Assembly: GCF_029868325.1 (NCBI RefSeq)
Contig: NZ_JARWNW010000104.1
Span: 1-64,000, forward strand
DNA from: Nocardia carnea
GTDB taxonomy: Bacteria > Actinomycetota > Actinomycetes > Mycobacteriales > Mycobacteriaceae
Length of the DNA: 64,000 nt
Direction: 5' to 3'
Under the pieces are notes generated by a model. That model ran no database searches. It was not told the DNA's origin and saw nothing but the letters and a program-made list of their open reading frames with translations. Every line of letters starts with the position of its first letter. Position 1 is the first letter of the stretch. The position numbers were made by a program, and so were the translations under genes. This document shows positions 9,096 to 20,456 of the stretch, piece by piece.

Positions 9096-9386
9096 CGCCC
9101 CTCCCGCGTTCGGCAATCGATATCCGGCGTATCGGTAACCGGTGCCACAGTGTGAACCGGCGCTCGGAGCGGGCCGGGTGAACTGCTGGACGATATCGAT
9201 CAATGCAGCCATCGTAGGCAAATCCGCCCAGGCTGTTGGAGTAGCCATGAGATCGCAATATGAAACGGGGAGCCGCGCATTGCGTTTCGGCAGCGGCTAC
9301 GGCATATGCGAGGAGGGCCGGTTGTCGACCGCCGAAACGCCCCGGGGAAGGTGAGAACAGCCCCGGGGTCGTCTCGGCGGTGGGGC

Positions 9387-9617
9387 TCAGCCCGCTGTGG
9401 ACGGTCCCGAAATCGAGGCCGACAGCGACGACAAAAAGCAGAGGGGGGACGGGGGATACTGCATGGTGCAGACGAGCCCGATGTCCTCGGACGCCTGCGG
9501 CTCGACGGCGGGCTGTGCCTGCGGTACGAGCGGTACGGCCGAGGCGGTGGCCGCGCCGGCGACCGGGATCGCGAACAGGGCCGCTGCCAGCAGGCCGGCC
9601 CGGAGAGTGCGACGCAT
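9387..9617 (-). CDS. Small secreted protein
   Basis: A 76-residue protein with a clear signal peptide: MRRTLR, a hydrophobic AGLLAAALFAIPVAGAATA core, and a probable cleavage site after ATASA. The mature part is about 50 residues, contains two cysteines (VCTMQY and PLCFL) and ends in a Ser-rich tail. An AGGAAGG ribosome-binding site precedes the ATG. No family is recognised. Many Nocardia-type genomes carry lineage-specific exported peptides like this. Confidence 0.6.
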   Translation of the reverse strand: MRRTLRAGLLAAALFAIPVAGAATASAVPLVPQAQPAVEPQASEDIGLVCTMQYPPSPLCFLSSLSASISGPSTAG

Positions 9618-9773
9618 GATTACTTCCTTCCTGACCGGAGCGTACCGATCAGCAGCGAACGTAGTGCCGATTCCGGTCGCCGCCCAGCCCCGAGTTGCCC
9701 TGCCCGTGGTTTCGTGGGCAGGACACCGGCGCAGGCCACGGAGGATGTCGGGGCGCCGGGGTACCGTCTGCCC

Positions 9774-10328
9774 ATGACCAGGTACGCGGCGTTGCTACGC
9801 GGCATCATGCCCAGCAATCCGAATATGAGCAACGAGAAGTTGCGTGGTGTGTTCACCGGGCTCGGCTTCGAATCGGTGGCGTCGGTGCTGTCCAGCGGCA
9901 ATATCGTATTCGCCACCGAGCAGACCCCCGGCGCGGAGCTCGAGGAGCGCATCCAGCAGGCCCTGAACACCGAACTCGGGATCGCGGGCGGCACGATGAT
10001 CCGCGACCATGCCGAACTACGCGCCCTGCTGGACCGCGACCCCTTCGCCGGTTACACCCACGGCCGCGAAACCTACCTGACCGTGACTTTCTTCAAGGGC
10101 GGCGCCCACTCCCGCGTCGAGATGCCCGCCGATACCGACCCGCGCACGAAGGTCGTCGGCTACGACGAGCAGGCACGGGCCTTTCTCTCGATCATCGACA
10201 ACTCCGCGCCGAACACCCCGAATTTCATGATGTGGCTGGAACGGAACTACGGGAAGAACATCACCACCCGGACCTGGCTCACCGTGCAACGGATCGTGAA
10301 GAAGATGGAATCGCTGAAATCGCCGTAG
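9774..10328 (+). CDS. DUF1697 family protein
   Basis: 184 residues from the ATG at 9774, where the DUF1697 pattern begins: YAALLRGIMPSNPNMSNEKL near the N-terminus, then GFESVASVLSSGNIVF, both characteristic of the family. The C-terminus has the usual basic helix TRTWLTVQRIVKKM. No biochemical function is established for DUF1697 proteins. It is a single gene, convergent with the acyltransferase at 10352, with a hairpin over its stop codon. Confidence 0.85.
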   Translation: MTRYAALLRGIMPSNPNMSNEKLRGVFTGLGFESVASVLSSGNIVFATEQTPGAELEERIQQALNTELGIAGGTMIRDHAELRALLDRDPFAGYTHGRETYLTVTFFKGGAHSRVEMPADTDPRTKVVGYDEQARAFLSIIDNSAPNTPNFMMWLERNYGKNITTRTWLTVQRIVKKMESLKSP

Positions 10329-10340
10329 CCTCGGCTACGG
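10323..10340. terminator. Bidirectional hairpin between convergent genes
   Basis: A perfect inverted repeat CCGTAGCC/GGCTACGG with a two-base centre (in practice a 7-bp stem with a CUCG tetraloop). It includes the stop codon of the DUF1697 gene and lies 12 bases from the 3' end of the convergent acyltransferase gene. There is no U-tract, as is common for actinobacterial terminators. Confidence 0.55.
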
Positions 10341-10351
10341 GTATGCGCGGG

Positions 10352-11101
10352 TCACGCGTCCTGCGCGACCCCGTTCTTCTTCCGTTCGATATCGGCCAGC
10401 GCCGCCTCCCGGGCGGCGCGTTCGGCGGCGCCGGCCTCCCAGGTCGATTTCCGGTTCTTCACCACCCGGGCGGGGGCACCGACGGCGATGCTGAAATCCG
10501 GGATCTCACCTTTCACCACGGCATGCGCGCCCAGGACACAGCCCCGTCCGACCCGGGTTTCGCGCAGCACGGTGACCTTGGCGGCGATCCAGGTGTCCGG
10601 TCCGATCCGTACCGGGCTCTTCACGATGCCCTGGTCCTTGATCGGCATGGTGATGTCGTCCATGCGGTGGTCGAAATCGGTGATGTAGCACCAGTCCGCG
10701 ACCAGCGTCGATTCGCCGATCTCGATATCGAGGTAGGTGTTGACCACGTTGTCCTTGCCGAACACCACCTTGTCGCCGATCCGCAGCGAACCCTCGTGGC
10801 AGCGGATGGCGTTACCGTCGCCGATATGGACCCAGCGTCCGATCTCGAGCCGGCCCAGCCCGGGGGTGGCGTGAACTTCCACGCGTTTACCGAGGAAGAC
10901 CATGCCGCGCAGGATCACGTGCGGATTGGCCAGCCGGAACTTGAGCAGGCGGTAGTACCGCACCAGGTACCAGGGGGTGTAGGCGCGGTTGGCCAGGACC
11001 CAGCGCAGCGAATCGCGGGTGAGGAAACGGGCCTGCCTGGGGTCCCGGCGCCGGGAACCCTGCCATCGCGTGCGCAACGGTGCGCCCCACATGCTCGTCA
11101 C
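10352..11101 (-). CDS. Hexapeptide-repeat acyltransferase (Rv3034c-like)
   Basis: A 249-residue left-handed beta-helix transferase. Hexapeptide repeats run from about residue 80 to 205, including LEIGRWVHIGDGNAI, LRIGDKVVFGKDN, VRIGPDTWIAAKVTV and VGRGCVLGAHAVVKG, followed by the typical C-cap FSIAVGAPARVV. This fold serves acetyl- and succinyl-transferases. The M. tuberculosis homologue lies divergent from Rv3035 in the MGLP region and was proposed to acylate those polysaccharides; the same divergent layout is kept here with the lipoprotein gene at 11309. The acyl donor and acceptor are inferred. Confidence 0.8.
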   Translation of the reverse strand: MTSMWGAPLRTRWQGSRRRDPRQARFLTRDSLRWVLANRAYTPWYLVRYYRLLKFRLANPHVILRGMVFLGKRVEVHATPGLGRLEIGRWVHIGDGNAIRCHEGSLRIGDKVVFGKDNVVNTYLDIEIGESTLVADWCYITDFDHRMDDITMPIKDQGIVKSPVRIGPDTWIAAKVTVLRETRVGRGCVLGAHAVVKGEIPDFSIAVGAPARVVKNRKSTWEAGAAERAAREAALADIERKKNGVAQDA

Positions 11102-11308
11102 GACGTCTCTCCTGAATCTCTGGGCACCGAGCGGCGCCGCCCTTCGTGGTTACGCAAGCTGTCGCCTGCGGGCGCCGCCTGCTCCTGCCGGGTATCGCGT
11201 GGCCCCTACCGCCGAACAGCCTACTTTCGTGCTCCGCGGGCCCGGCCTATACCCTTCCGTTAATCTCACACATGGCCGGGGCGACAGGACGACGGAGGAG
11301 ACCAGCAG

Positions 11309-12619
11309 GTGCGTATCGGCGGCGGCGTACGGACCGGGTCCTGGCTCGCGGTGATTGTCGCGGCGGTGGGTGTGCTCACCGCGTGCGGAACCGATGTGGA
11401 CGACATCACTGTCGGCCGGGGGCTGGGCTGGCCCGCGGCGGGACACGAGGCCCGTAACAGCGGTAATACCCAGGTCACCGGGTCGCGGGCGTTGAGCCTG
11501 CAGTGGTCGCGTCCGGTCGGCGGGCCCATCGCCCAGCCGGTGACGGTGGGTTCGGAGGGGCAGATCTTCCTGACCACCCGGACCGATGCGAATTGTGACA
11601 TCTACTCATACCAGATGCCCACAGGGCGTAAACGTTTCTGCAATCCGCTGGGCCCGCACGCCATCTACTCGCCCACGTTGCTCGACGGCGCGAGCAACGT
11701 GTATGTGGGGCTGGACAGTGCGGTCGAATCCGCGAACCAGCTGGGCCAGCCGCGCTGGCGTACACCGGTGGCCGGGGTACCGACCGGGATGCAGTTCACC
11801 GGTGACGGCCATCTGCTGGTGATCACGCAATCGGGTCAGGTCGATGTGCTGGAACGGCAGACCGGTAAACGGATGGTGCCCACCCAGCAGCTGCTGCCGA
11901 CGCCCGATTTCCTGAAGACCCCCAATGTCGACTGGCCGCCCGCCGGCGAGGGGCTCGAAGACTGCGCCACCGGTGGCCCGAACTGCGCGGTGGCCACCAT
12001 CGCCGCGATGGAGGTCGACTCCGGGCGGATCTATGCCACGGTGCGTAAACCGGGCGAACCCGATGCCGCCCTGGTGGCGTTGCGCTACGCCGAAGGCAAG
12101 GTTATCCAGGAGTGGAGCAGGGAGATCCTGGCCGGGGGCAGCGCCACCGATCCCGCCCTCTCCGCCGACGGGTCCACGCTCTACATCGGTGACAACAGCC
12201 GGCGCCTGCTGGCCGTCGATACCGCCGACGGGAAGCCGAAATGGGAAGCGCATCTGGACTGGGAGCCGCGCCGCGGGATCTCGGTCTCCGACGACGGCCT
12301 GATCATCCCGGCCGGCGACGACGGCTACCTGATGGCCCTGCGCGATACCGGCGCCAGTTACGAACGAGTGTGGGAGCGTAAGGATCTGGCCCTGCGCGGC
12401 GCTCCCGTCCAGACGGCCGGCGGTACCGGATACGTTCCCGCCGCCATCGGCGACGGACTGAACCTGATCACCTTCGATACCGCCACCGGCGCCACCCTCG
12501 ACTCCGATGTCCTGCCCGGCGCAACGGGCACCACCACCGGAACGGCCGTGGGCGCCGAAGGGGAAGTCGTGGTCGCGACCCGGATCGGCGAGATCTTCAC
12601 CTTCCGCGAAAAAGCCTGA
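11309..12619 (+). CDS. PQQ-like beta-propeller lipoprotein (Rv3035-like)
   Basis: 436 residues from a GTG at 11309 preceded by GGAGGAG. The N-terminus is a lipoprotein signal, a hydrophobic core ending in the lipobox VLTAC (Cys about 27). The rest is a repeated beta-propeller with WxxP/AxG-type blades, such as SLQWSRPVGGPIAQPVTVG, ALSADGSTLYIGDNSRRLLA and VDTADGKPKW, as in BamB/PQQ-repeat proteins. It is probably an outer-face lipoprotein. Its place in the MGLP region suggests a role around cell-envelope polysaccharides, but that is context only. Confidence 0.8.
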   Translation: MRIGGGVRTGSWLAVIVAAVGVLTACGTDVDDITVGRGLGWPAAGHEARNSGNTQVTGSRALSLQWSRPVGGPIAQPVTVGSEGQIFLTTRTDANCDIYSYQMPTGRKRFCNPLGPHAIYSPTLLDGASNVYVGLDSAVESANQLGQPRWRTPVAGVPTGMQFTGDGHLLVITQSGQVDVLERQTGKRMVPTQQLLPTPDFLKTPNVDWPPAGEGLEDCATGGPNCAVATIAAMEVDSGRIYATVRKPGEPDAALVALRYAEGKVIQEWSREILAGGSATDPALSADGSTLYIGDNSRRLLAVDTADGKPKWEAHLDWEPRRGISVSDDGLIIPAGDDGYLMALRDTGASYERVWERKDLALRGAPVQTAGGTGYVPAAIGDGLNLITFDTATGATLDSDVLPGATGTTTGTAVGAEGEVVVATRIGEIFTFREKA

Positions 12620-12690
12620 CACGGCTGCGCGACGGCGGCGCCCCGAGCCGGTCGATACCGGTACAGGACGCCGTCGGCGTGGTTACCGTC

Positions 12691-12939
12691 TCAGCCGACT
12701 CCGAGCGACGCGGACCCGTCGACCCCGGTATTCAGATGCCAGGGACCCACTGTGGCACCGGCGCCGGCGTCGCCTTCCACACTGCCGTCCACACCGGAGC
12801 GGTCGATCTCGGCCTCGGTTTCGGCCGACGTGCCGGCGTCGACACCGACCTGTGGGAGCGCAGTGGCGGTGGCGCCGGTGAACAGCAGCCCGCCGGCTGC
12901 GAGCGCGGGGAGCACAGCAATTCGAGCGATTTTCTGCAA
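12691..12939 (-). CDS. Small secreted Gly/Asp-rich protein
   Basis: An 82-residue protein from a probable TTG start at 12939. It has a typical signal peptide (MQKIARIAVLPALAAGGLLF core, likely cleavage after ATATA) and a mature part rich in Gly, Ala, Asp and Glu without cysteines. No family is recognised. It lies in the gap between the convergent lipoprotein gene and the glucosyltransferase operon. The ribosome-binding site is weak, so the start is less certain than the exported nature. Confidence 0.5.
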   Translation of the reverse strand: MQKIARIAVLPALAAGGLLFTGATATALPQVGVDAGTSAETEAEIDRSGVDGSVEGDAGAGATVGPWHLNTGVDGSASLGVG

Positions 12940-12981
12940 GACCGTCCCACCGGGGCAACTCCGGTTTCTACCGGCCGTGGT

Positions 12982-14244
12982 TCACAACGGCTGGGCGGGG
13001 TCCCTTTCGGGGAGCGGCCGGCGGTCGATCTCGGGTCGGCCGAGGGGAGTGCGAACCCGGCGTTTTGCGCCGGAATAGACCCCGGCCGTTTCCGCGGCCA
13101 CCACATCCCAGGCGAAATCTTCGGTGAGCCGGTCCCGGGCGGCCCGCGCGCGTTGCTGCGCGGCGGTGGGGTCGTCGAGGACCGCGATCACCGCGTCCAC
13201 CAGGCCGTTGACGTCCGCGGGTTCGAACGAGGCGCCGGTCACGCCGTCGATCACGGCCTCGCCGAGGCCGCCCGCGGTCGAGGTGACCAGCGGTGTTCCG
13301 GTGGCCGCCGCCTCCAAGGCGACGATCCCGAACGGCTCGTAGCGGCTGGGCAGCACGATGGCGTCGGCGCCGTGCAGCCAGCCCAGTAGTTCGGCGTGGT
13401 CCAGCTGCCCGGTGAAATGCACTGCGCGCGCCACCCGGTGTACGCGGGCGCGCTCCCGCAACCATTCGAACTGGGTGCCGACCCCGGCGATGGTCAGCGT
13501 GGTACCGGGGTGGGCGCGGCGGATGCGGGGGAGCGCGGCGATCGCGTCCTGGATTCCTTTCTCGTATTCGAGCCGCCCCACATACAGCAGGCGCGGCGGC
13601 CCGCTGCGTGGCGGGCGGGCGCGAAACGACCAGGCTCCCACGTCGATTCCGTTGCGGATCACATGCACGGGCACCCGGTCGGGCCGGTAGAGCCGTTCCA
13701 CCTCGTCCTGCATGGACGCCGAACAGGTGATGAGCGCATCCGATTCGTTGGCCAGCCACCATTCCACCGAATGCACCTGCCGGTTCACCCGCCCCGCGAC
13801 CCAGCCGCTGTGCCGCCCGGCCTCGGTGGCGTGGATGGTGGAGACGAGCGGGACGTCGAAGTACTCGGCCAGCGCGATCGCCGGATGCGCCACCAGCCAG
13901 TCGTGCGCGTGCACCACATCGGGGGTCCAGCCTTCGCCGATACCGGGTTTGTCCAGTGCGACCCCCGCGCGCACCATCGCATGCCCCATGGCCAGGGTCC
14001 AGGCGAGCATATCCTCGCCGAAATCGAAGATCGGCGGATCTTCCGCGACCGCCACCACCAGCACGCCCTCGGCGACGAACGAATGGGTGGGGTGGGTGGC
14101 GGGGCTGGTGCCGGTGGGGCGCCGTGCGAGCACCACCACTTCGTGTCCGGCCGCGGCGAGCGAGGTCGCGAGGTGGTGGACATGCCTGCCCAGACCCCCG
14201 ACGACCACGGGTGGGTACTCCCACGACACCATCAAGATCTTCAT
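12982..14244 (-). CDS. GT4 alpha-1,4-glucosyltransferase of MGLP/glycogen type (Rv3032-like)
   Basis: A 420-residue GT-B glycosyltransferase. The N-terminus MKILMVSWEYPP with VVGGLGRHVHHLA is the donor-type start of glycogen-synthase-like GT4 enzymes. The acceptor-domain motif DVVHAHDWLVAHPA follows. The C-terminal EX7E pair is Glu303 and Glu311 in RYEPFGIVALEAAATG, binding the nucleotide sugar. The Rv3032 orthologue extends alpha-1,4-glucan chains of methylglucose lipopolysaccharide and related glucans. It is the last gene of a three-gene operon; its ATG overlaps the preceding GH57 stop by four bases. Confidence 0.9.
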   Translation of the reverse strand: MKILMVSWEYPPVVVGGLGRHVHHLATSLAAAGHEVVVLARRPTGTSPATHPTHSFVAEGVLVVAVAEDPPIFDFGEDMLAWTLAMGHAMVRAGVALDKPGIGEGWTPDVVHAHDWLVAHPAIALAEYFDVPLVSTIHATEAGRHSGWVAGRVNRQVHSVEWWLANESDALITCSASMQDEVERLYRPDRVPVHVIRNGIDVGAWSFRARPPRSGPPRLLYVGRLEYEKGIQDAIAALPRIRRAHPGTTLTIAGVGTQFEWLRERARVHRVARAVHFTGQLDHAELLGWLHGADAIVLPSRYEPFGIVALEAAATGTPLVTSTAGGLGEAVIDGVTGASFEPADVNGLVDAVIAVLDDPTAAQQRARAARDRLTEDFAWDVVAAETAGVYSGAKRRVRTPLGRPEIDRRPLPERDPAQPL

Positions 14245-15782
14245 CGCGGTCCTTCTGCTGGATTGACGCGTAGCCTACGCGCGTCCAGGGCCGGGAACAC
14301 GCCGTCGGCCGCGGCCCATCCGGCCGCCAATTCCCGGGCCCGCGCGAGTTGTCCCGCGCCGACGGCGCCCGCGATTTCGCGGACGGCGTGCGCATGCTGG
14401 TGAGCGCGGTCGCGGGCGTAGCCGGCGGCGGAATCCTTGCTGACCATGAACGCCCAGTCGCTGGATACCGCGAGGATGGCTTCGCGCAGGAGTTGATCGG
14501 CCACCGGGTCGCGGCCGATGGGCGCGGCCGCCCGCATCTTCGCGGTGGTGTCGAGCGCGAGCCGGACGATTTCCTCGTTCAGTTCGACCAGGTCGCGGAC
14601 CTGGTCGCCCGCCCAGACCCGCCAATCCTTACCCGACCCCCACGAGGAATCGGTGAGCGGGACGGGGTCGCCGACGAACCCGCGTTCGCGGGCGTCCGCG
14701 AGGGTGCCGACGGTGACGCCGGCCTCGGGTAGCGCCCGCAGCACCTGGGCCAGCCACTGCGGGCCCTCGTGCCACCAGTGCCCGTACAGTTCGGTATCGA
14801 AGGCCGCAACCACCAGGGCGGGGCGCCCGATCCGTTCGGTCTCGGTGATGAGCCGCTCGCGTACGGTCGCGACGAAATCGGCGACATCCCGCTCGACCTG
14901 GGCCGCGGCGAGTGCGGGGTCGTAGGGCGCCTTGTCGGGCCCGGCGACGGTTTTCCCGGTGACCCGGGCGGGTTTGAGTCCGGTGGCGTGGTCGTAGTGA
15001 TGGAAGTCCCGGTAGGCGCCGTTACCGGGGTAACCCGATTTCGGCGACCACACCCGGTAGCTGACCGTGAGATCGCGTCCGAATGCGACGACGGGGGAGT
15101 CGCGCACCGGCCGGCCGAGCGAGGTATCCCCGCGCAGAGCGGGCCCGTCGACCATGAAATGCGTCACACCGGCGGCGGCGTAGCCGTCTTCCATTCCCGG
15201 CGTGAACCCACACTCCGGTGCCCACAACCCCGAGGGGGTGTGGCCCCAGCGCAGGCGTGCATCGGTGAGACCTTCACGCAATTGGAAATCGCGCAGCCGT
15301 TCGTCGAGCAACGGCTGGAACGGATGTGCCAGCGGGCCGCCGAGCAATTCGATGGCATCGGCGTCGAGCAGCTGCCGCCAGACCGGCGCCGCCCCGTGCC
15401 GCCAGTTCTGTTCGAACTCGGCCAGCGCGGCCGCCGCGAGCCGGTGCTCGTGCCGGCCGAGTGATTTGTTGCCGGCCATGGCGGCCTCGTCGGCCCGCAA
15501 CTGCCAGTTGCCGAGCCAGTGATGCATACCCGCCAGGGAGTGCGGATCGTCGAGTTGTGCTGCGAGAACAGGGGTTATCCCCAGCGTCAGCAGATGTGAG
15601 CGGCCCTCGGCGGCAAGCGTGCGCAGGACCTCGACGACCGGTAGATACGAGGCCGCCCACGACTGGTAGAGCCATTCCTCGCCGACCGGCCACCGGCCGT
15701 GATGGGCCAGCCAGGGCAGGTGTGAGTGCAGGACCAGTGTGAATTGTCCGGGTACCGCGTCGCCGGTGTTGTCGGCGCTCAC
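14241..15782 (-). CDS. GH57 alpha-1,4-glucan branching enzyme (Rv3031-like)
   Basis: A 513-residue family GH57 protein. Conserved regions visible are LHSHLPW (about 18-24), the nucleophile Glu190 in GLWAPECGF, and the acid/base Asp329 in FDTELYGHWW. An alpha-helical C-terminal domain follows, as in GH57 branching enzymes. Family members form alpha-1,6 branches on alpha-1,4-glucans; the M. tuberculosis homologue is assigned to MGLP synthesis. It overlaps both neighbours by four bases (ATGA), so it is translated with the methyltransferase upstream and the GT4 downstream. Confidence 0.9.
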   Translation of the reverse strand: MSADNTGDAVPGQFTLVLHSHLPWLAHHGRWPVGEEWLYQSWAASYLPVVEVLRTLAAEGRSHLLTLGITPVLAAQLDDPHSLAGMHHWLGNWQLRADEAAMAGNKSLGRHEHRLAAAALAEFEQNWRHGAAPVWRQLLDADAIELLGGPLAHPFQPLLDERLRDFQLREGLTDARLRWGHTPSGLWAPECGFTPGMEDGYAAAGVTHFMVDGPALRGDTSLGRPVRDSPVVAFGRDLTVSYRVWSPKSGYPGNGAYRDFHHYDHATGLKPARVTGKTVAGPDKAPYDPALAAAQVERDVADFVATVRERLITETERIGRPALVVAAFDTELYGHWWHEGPQWLAQVLRALPEAGVTVGTLADARERGFVGDPVPLTDSSWGSGKDWRVWAGDQVRDLVELNEEIVRLALDTTAKMRAAAPIGRDPVADQLLREAILAVSSDWAFMVSKDSAAGYARDRAHQHAHAVREIAGAVGAGQLARARELAAGWAAADGVFPALDARRLRVNPAEGPR

Positions 15783-16564
15783 GGTTTCACCGCTCGGGCG
15801 ACCAGGTCGAGGCTGGCGTCGATATCGGCGGGGCTCAGCGCGAAATCGTCGACGGTGATAGCCGCGACGTCGGCGGTGAGTTCGGCCGGCCAGGGTTCAC
15901 CGGCCAGTGCCCGCTCGATCTGCGCGTCGATGAAAGAGCCGCCGTGTTTTTCGTCCAGGGCACGCAAGCTCGGGCCGTGGTGCACACCCGTCATGAGTTC
16001 CACCCGGAAACCGGCTTCCTCGAGCAGTTCGCTCAGTTCGGCGGCGTTCAGTTCGCGCGTGTGAAACGGATTGAGCGGGGTGTCCCGGCCGGGGGAGAAG
16101 GTGATCCGGTTGGGGGTGCTGATGAGCAGTTCGCCGCCGGGGCGCAGTACGCGCAGGCATTCGCGCAGGAACTGCACCTGATCCCAAAGATGTTCGATCA
16201 CTTGGAAATTCACCACGGTATCGACCGTGTTGTCCGGCAGTGGGAGAGCGGCCAGATTACCGCGGATCATCCGCACCCGGGGGTATCGTGCGCGCACATG
16301 CGCGGCCGCGCCACGGTCGTAGTCGAGCCCGATCACCGCGGTCGCGATCTCGGCGATCATATTCGCGCCGTATCCTTCGCCCGATCCGGCCTCGAGTACC
16401 ACCTTGTCCGCGCACCGCGACAGCAGCCGGTCGTAGACGATCTCGTGCCGGCGGAACCAGTAGTTCTCCTCCGCGATACCCGGCACCGTCCGCTCACCGG
16501 TCAACGGCAGCGGCTCCAGTACGTCAGGGGTAGCCGGTGCGGCGGGAATCACAGCCTCGCTCAT
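15779..16564 (-). CDS. SAM-dependent methyltransferase of the MGLP operon (Rv3030-like)
   Basis: A 261-residue class I methyltransferase with motif I LEAGSGEGYG (about 57-66), motif II IGLDYD and the post-motif VVNFQVIEHLWDQVQFLREC. A phrase near the N-terminus, LTGERTVPGI with ENYWFRRH, is typical of this polysaccharide methyltransferase group. It is the first gene of the operon with the GH57 and GT4 genes. A sugar O-methylation role on MGLP is inferred from the M. tuberculosis assignment. The promoter is shared with or close to the divergent fixA promoter, where a palindrome occurs at 16633-16654. Confidence 0.85.
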   Translation of the reverse strand: MSEAVIPAAPATPDVLEPLPLTGERTVPGIAEENYWFRRHEIVYDRLLSRCADKVVLEAGSGEGYGANMIAEIATAVIGLDYDRGAAAHVRARYPRVRMIRGNLAALPLPDNTVDTVVNFQVIEHLWDQVQFLRECLRVLRPGGELLISTPNRITFSPGRDTPLNPFHTRELNAAELSELLEEAGFRVELMTGVHHGPSLRALDEKHGGSFIDAQIERALAGEPWPAELTADVAAITVDDFALSPADIDASLDLVARAVKP

Positions 16565-16632
16565 TGCGACGAGGTTACTGGTACTGCCCGGTACACGGGT
16601 GTCCAGGGAGGCCCTCCGGACGGCCGCGCTTG

Positions 16633-16654
16633 TAAGTTACCCACGAGTAACTTA
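16633..16654. promoter_or_regulatory. Palindromic operator candidate between the MGLP operon and fixA
   Basis: A perfect 8-bp inverted repeat, TAAGTTAC/GTAACTTA, with a 6-base CCACGA centre. It sits 69 bases upstream of the methyltransferase start and 105 bases upstream of fixA. It is AT-richer than its surroundings and has the form of a TetR-type repressor site. The binding protein is unknown. Confidence 0.5.
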
Positions 16655-16759
16655 ACGTAGGGTAATGTCTCGGCCTGAGCTACTCACATGGACGTACGGC
16701 CGCTGGAGATCGTGCGACCGCCAATACAGGTAACCAGAACAGGAGGTCGACGAAGACCG

Positions 16760-17545
16760 ATGCCGAATATCGTCGTACTCATCAAGCAGGTGCCCGATAC
16801 CTGGTCCGAGCGCAAGCTGACCGACGGTGACTTCACCCTCGACCGTGAAGCCGCCGACGCGGTGCTCGACGAGATCAACGAGCGCGCTGTCGAAGAAGCC
16901 CTCCTGATCAAGGAGGCGCAGGGCGGTGAGGTCACTGTGCTGGCCGCCGGTCCGGATCGCGCCACCGAGGCCATCCGCAAGGCCCTGTCCATGGGCGCCG
17001 ACAAAGCCATCCACATCAACGACCCGGCCATCCACGGCTCCGATACCGTCCAGACCGCATGGGTCCTGGCCGGTGCGCTGGGCCAGGTCGAGGGCGTCGA
17101 ACTGGTTATCGCCGGTAACGAGGCCACCGACGGCCGCTCCGGTGCCGTCCCGGCCGTTATCGCCGAGTACCTGGGCATCCCGCAGCTCACCCATCTGCGC
17201 AAGCTCACCGTCGACGGCGAGAAGATCACCGGCGAGCGGGAGACCGACGAAGGCGTGTTCAAGCTGGAGGCGACGCTGCCGGCCATCGTCAGCGTCACCG
17301 AGAAGATCAACGAACCGCGCTTCCCCTCCTTCAAGGGCATCATGGCCGCCAAGAAGAAGGAAGTGCAGACCTTCACCCTGGAAGACCTGGGTATCGACCC
17401 GTCGACCGTGGGTGTGGCCAATGCGGGCACCGCGGTGACCGCGTCCACCCCGAAGCCGCCGCGCACCGCGGGCGAGAAGATCACCGACGAGGGCGACGGC
17501 GGCACCAAGATCGCCCAGTACCTGGTCGGCCAGAAGATCATCTGA
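16760..17545 (+). CDS. fixA: Electron transfer flavoprotein beta subunit
   Basis: A 261-residue ETF-beta. It starts MPNIVVLIKQVPDTW and carries the family signature region VELVIAGNEATDGRSGAVPA with AEYLGIPQLTH further on. ETF-beta binds AMP and forms the FAD heterodimer with the alpha subunit, passing electrons from acyl-CoA dehydrogenases toward the respiratory quinone pool. AGGAGG lies 13 bases before the ATG. fixB follows after 38 bases. The pairing next to the MGLP methyltransferase is the same as Rv3029c-Rv3030. Confidence 0.95.
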   Translation: MPNIVVLIKQVPDTWSERKLTDGDFTLDREAADAVLDEINERAVEEALLIKEAQGGEVTVLAAGPDRATEAIRKALSMGADKAIHINDPAIHGSDTVQTAWVLAGALGQVEGVELVIAGNEATDGRSGAVPAVIAEYLGIPQLTHLRKLTVDGEKITGERETDEGVFKLEATLPAIVSVTEKINEPRFPSFKGIMAAKKKEVQTFTLEDLGIDPSTVGVANAGTAVTASTPKPPRTAGEKITDEGDGGTKIAQYLVGQKII

Positions 17546-17583
17546 GTCCCCGCACCCGCAGCAACTTCTAGGAGAACAGACAA

Positions 17584-18540
<957 letters not shown>

Positions 18541-18575
18541 GCGCTTCTCGCGCAGTCCACGCCACGGCGTGCCAC

Positions 18576-18600
18576 GCCCGGCCGGTTTCTCCGGCCGGGC
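18576..18600 (+). terminator. Hairpin terminator of fixAB
   Basis: A perfect 10-bp stem GCCCGGCCGG/CCGGCCGGGC with a TTTCT loop, 35 bases after the fixB stop. There is no clear U-tract. Confidence 0.7.
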
Positions 18601-20331
<1,731 letters not shown>

Positions 20332-20346
20332 CCGGCCGGTCGGGTC

Positions 20347-20381
20347 GTCTCCGGGGATGAGACGAGCGTAGCCCCGGAGAC
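20347..20381 (+). terminator. Hairpin terminator of gdhA
   Basis: A perfect 10-bp stem GTCTCCGGGG/CCCCGGAGAC around a 15-base loop, 16 bases after the gdhA stop. Confidence 0.6.
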
Positions 20382-20456
20382 CGATGCGGCCGGCAGCCGA
20401 TATCGCGAGGATGGTGGGGAGCCCGCCGCCGGGGTGGGCAGCCGAGCGGAGGGCGT

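Noticed and set aside
9096..9248. A longer start for the P-loop NTPase at 9248
   Set aside because: The extra 51 residues have no ribosome-binding site before them, while the ATG at 9095 follows GGGAGGGG.
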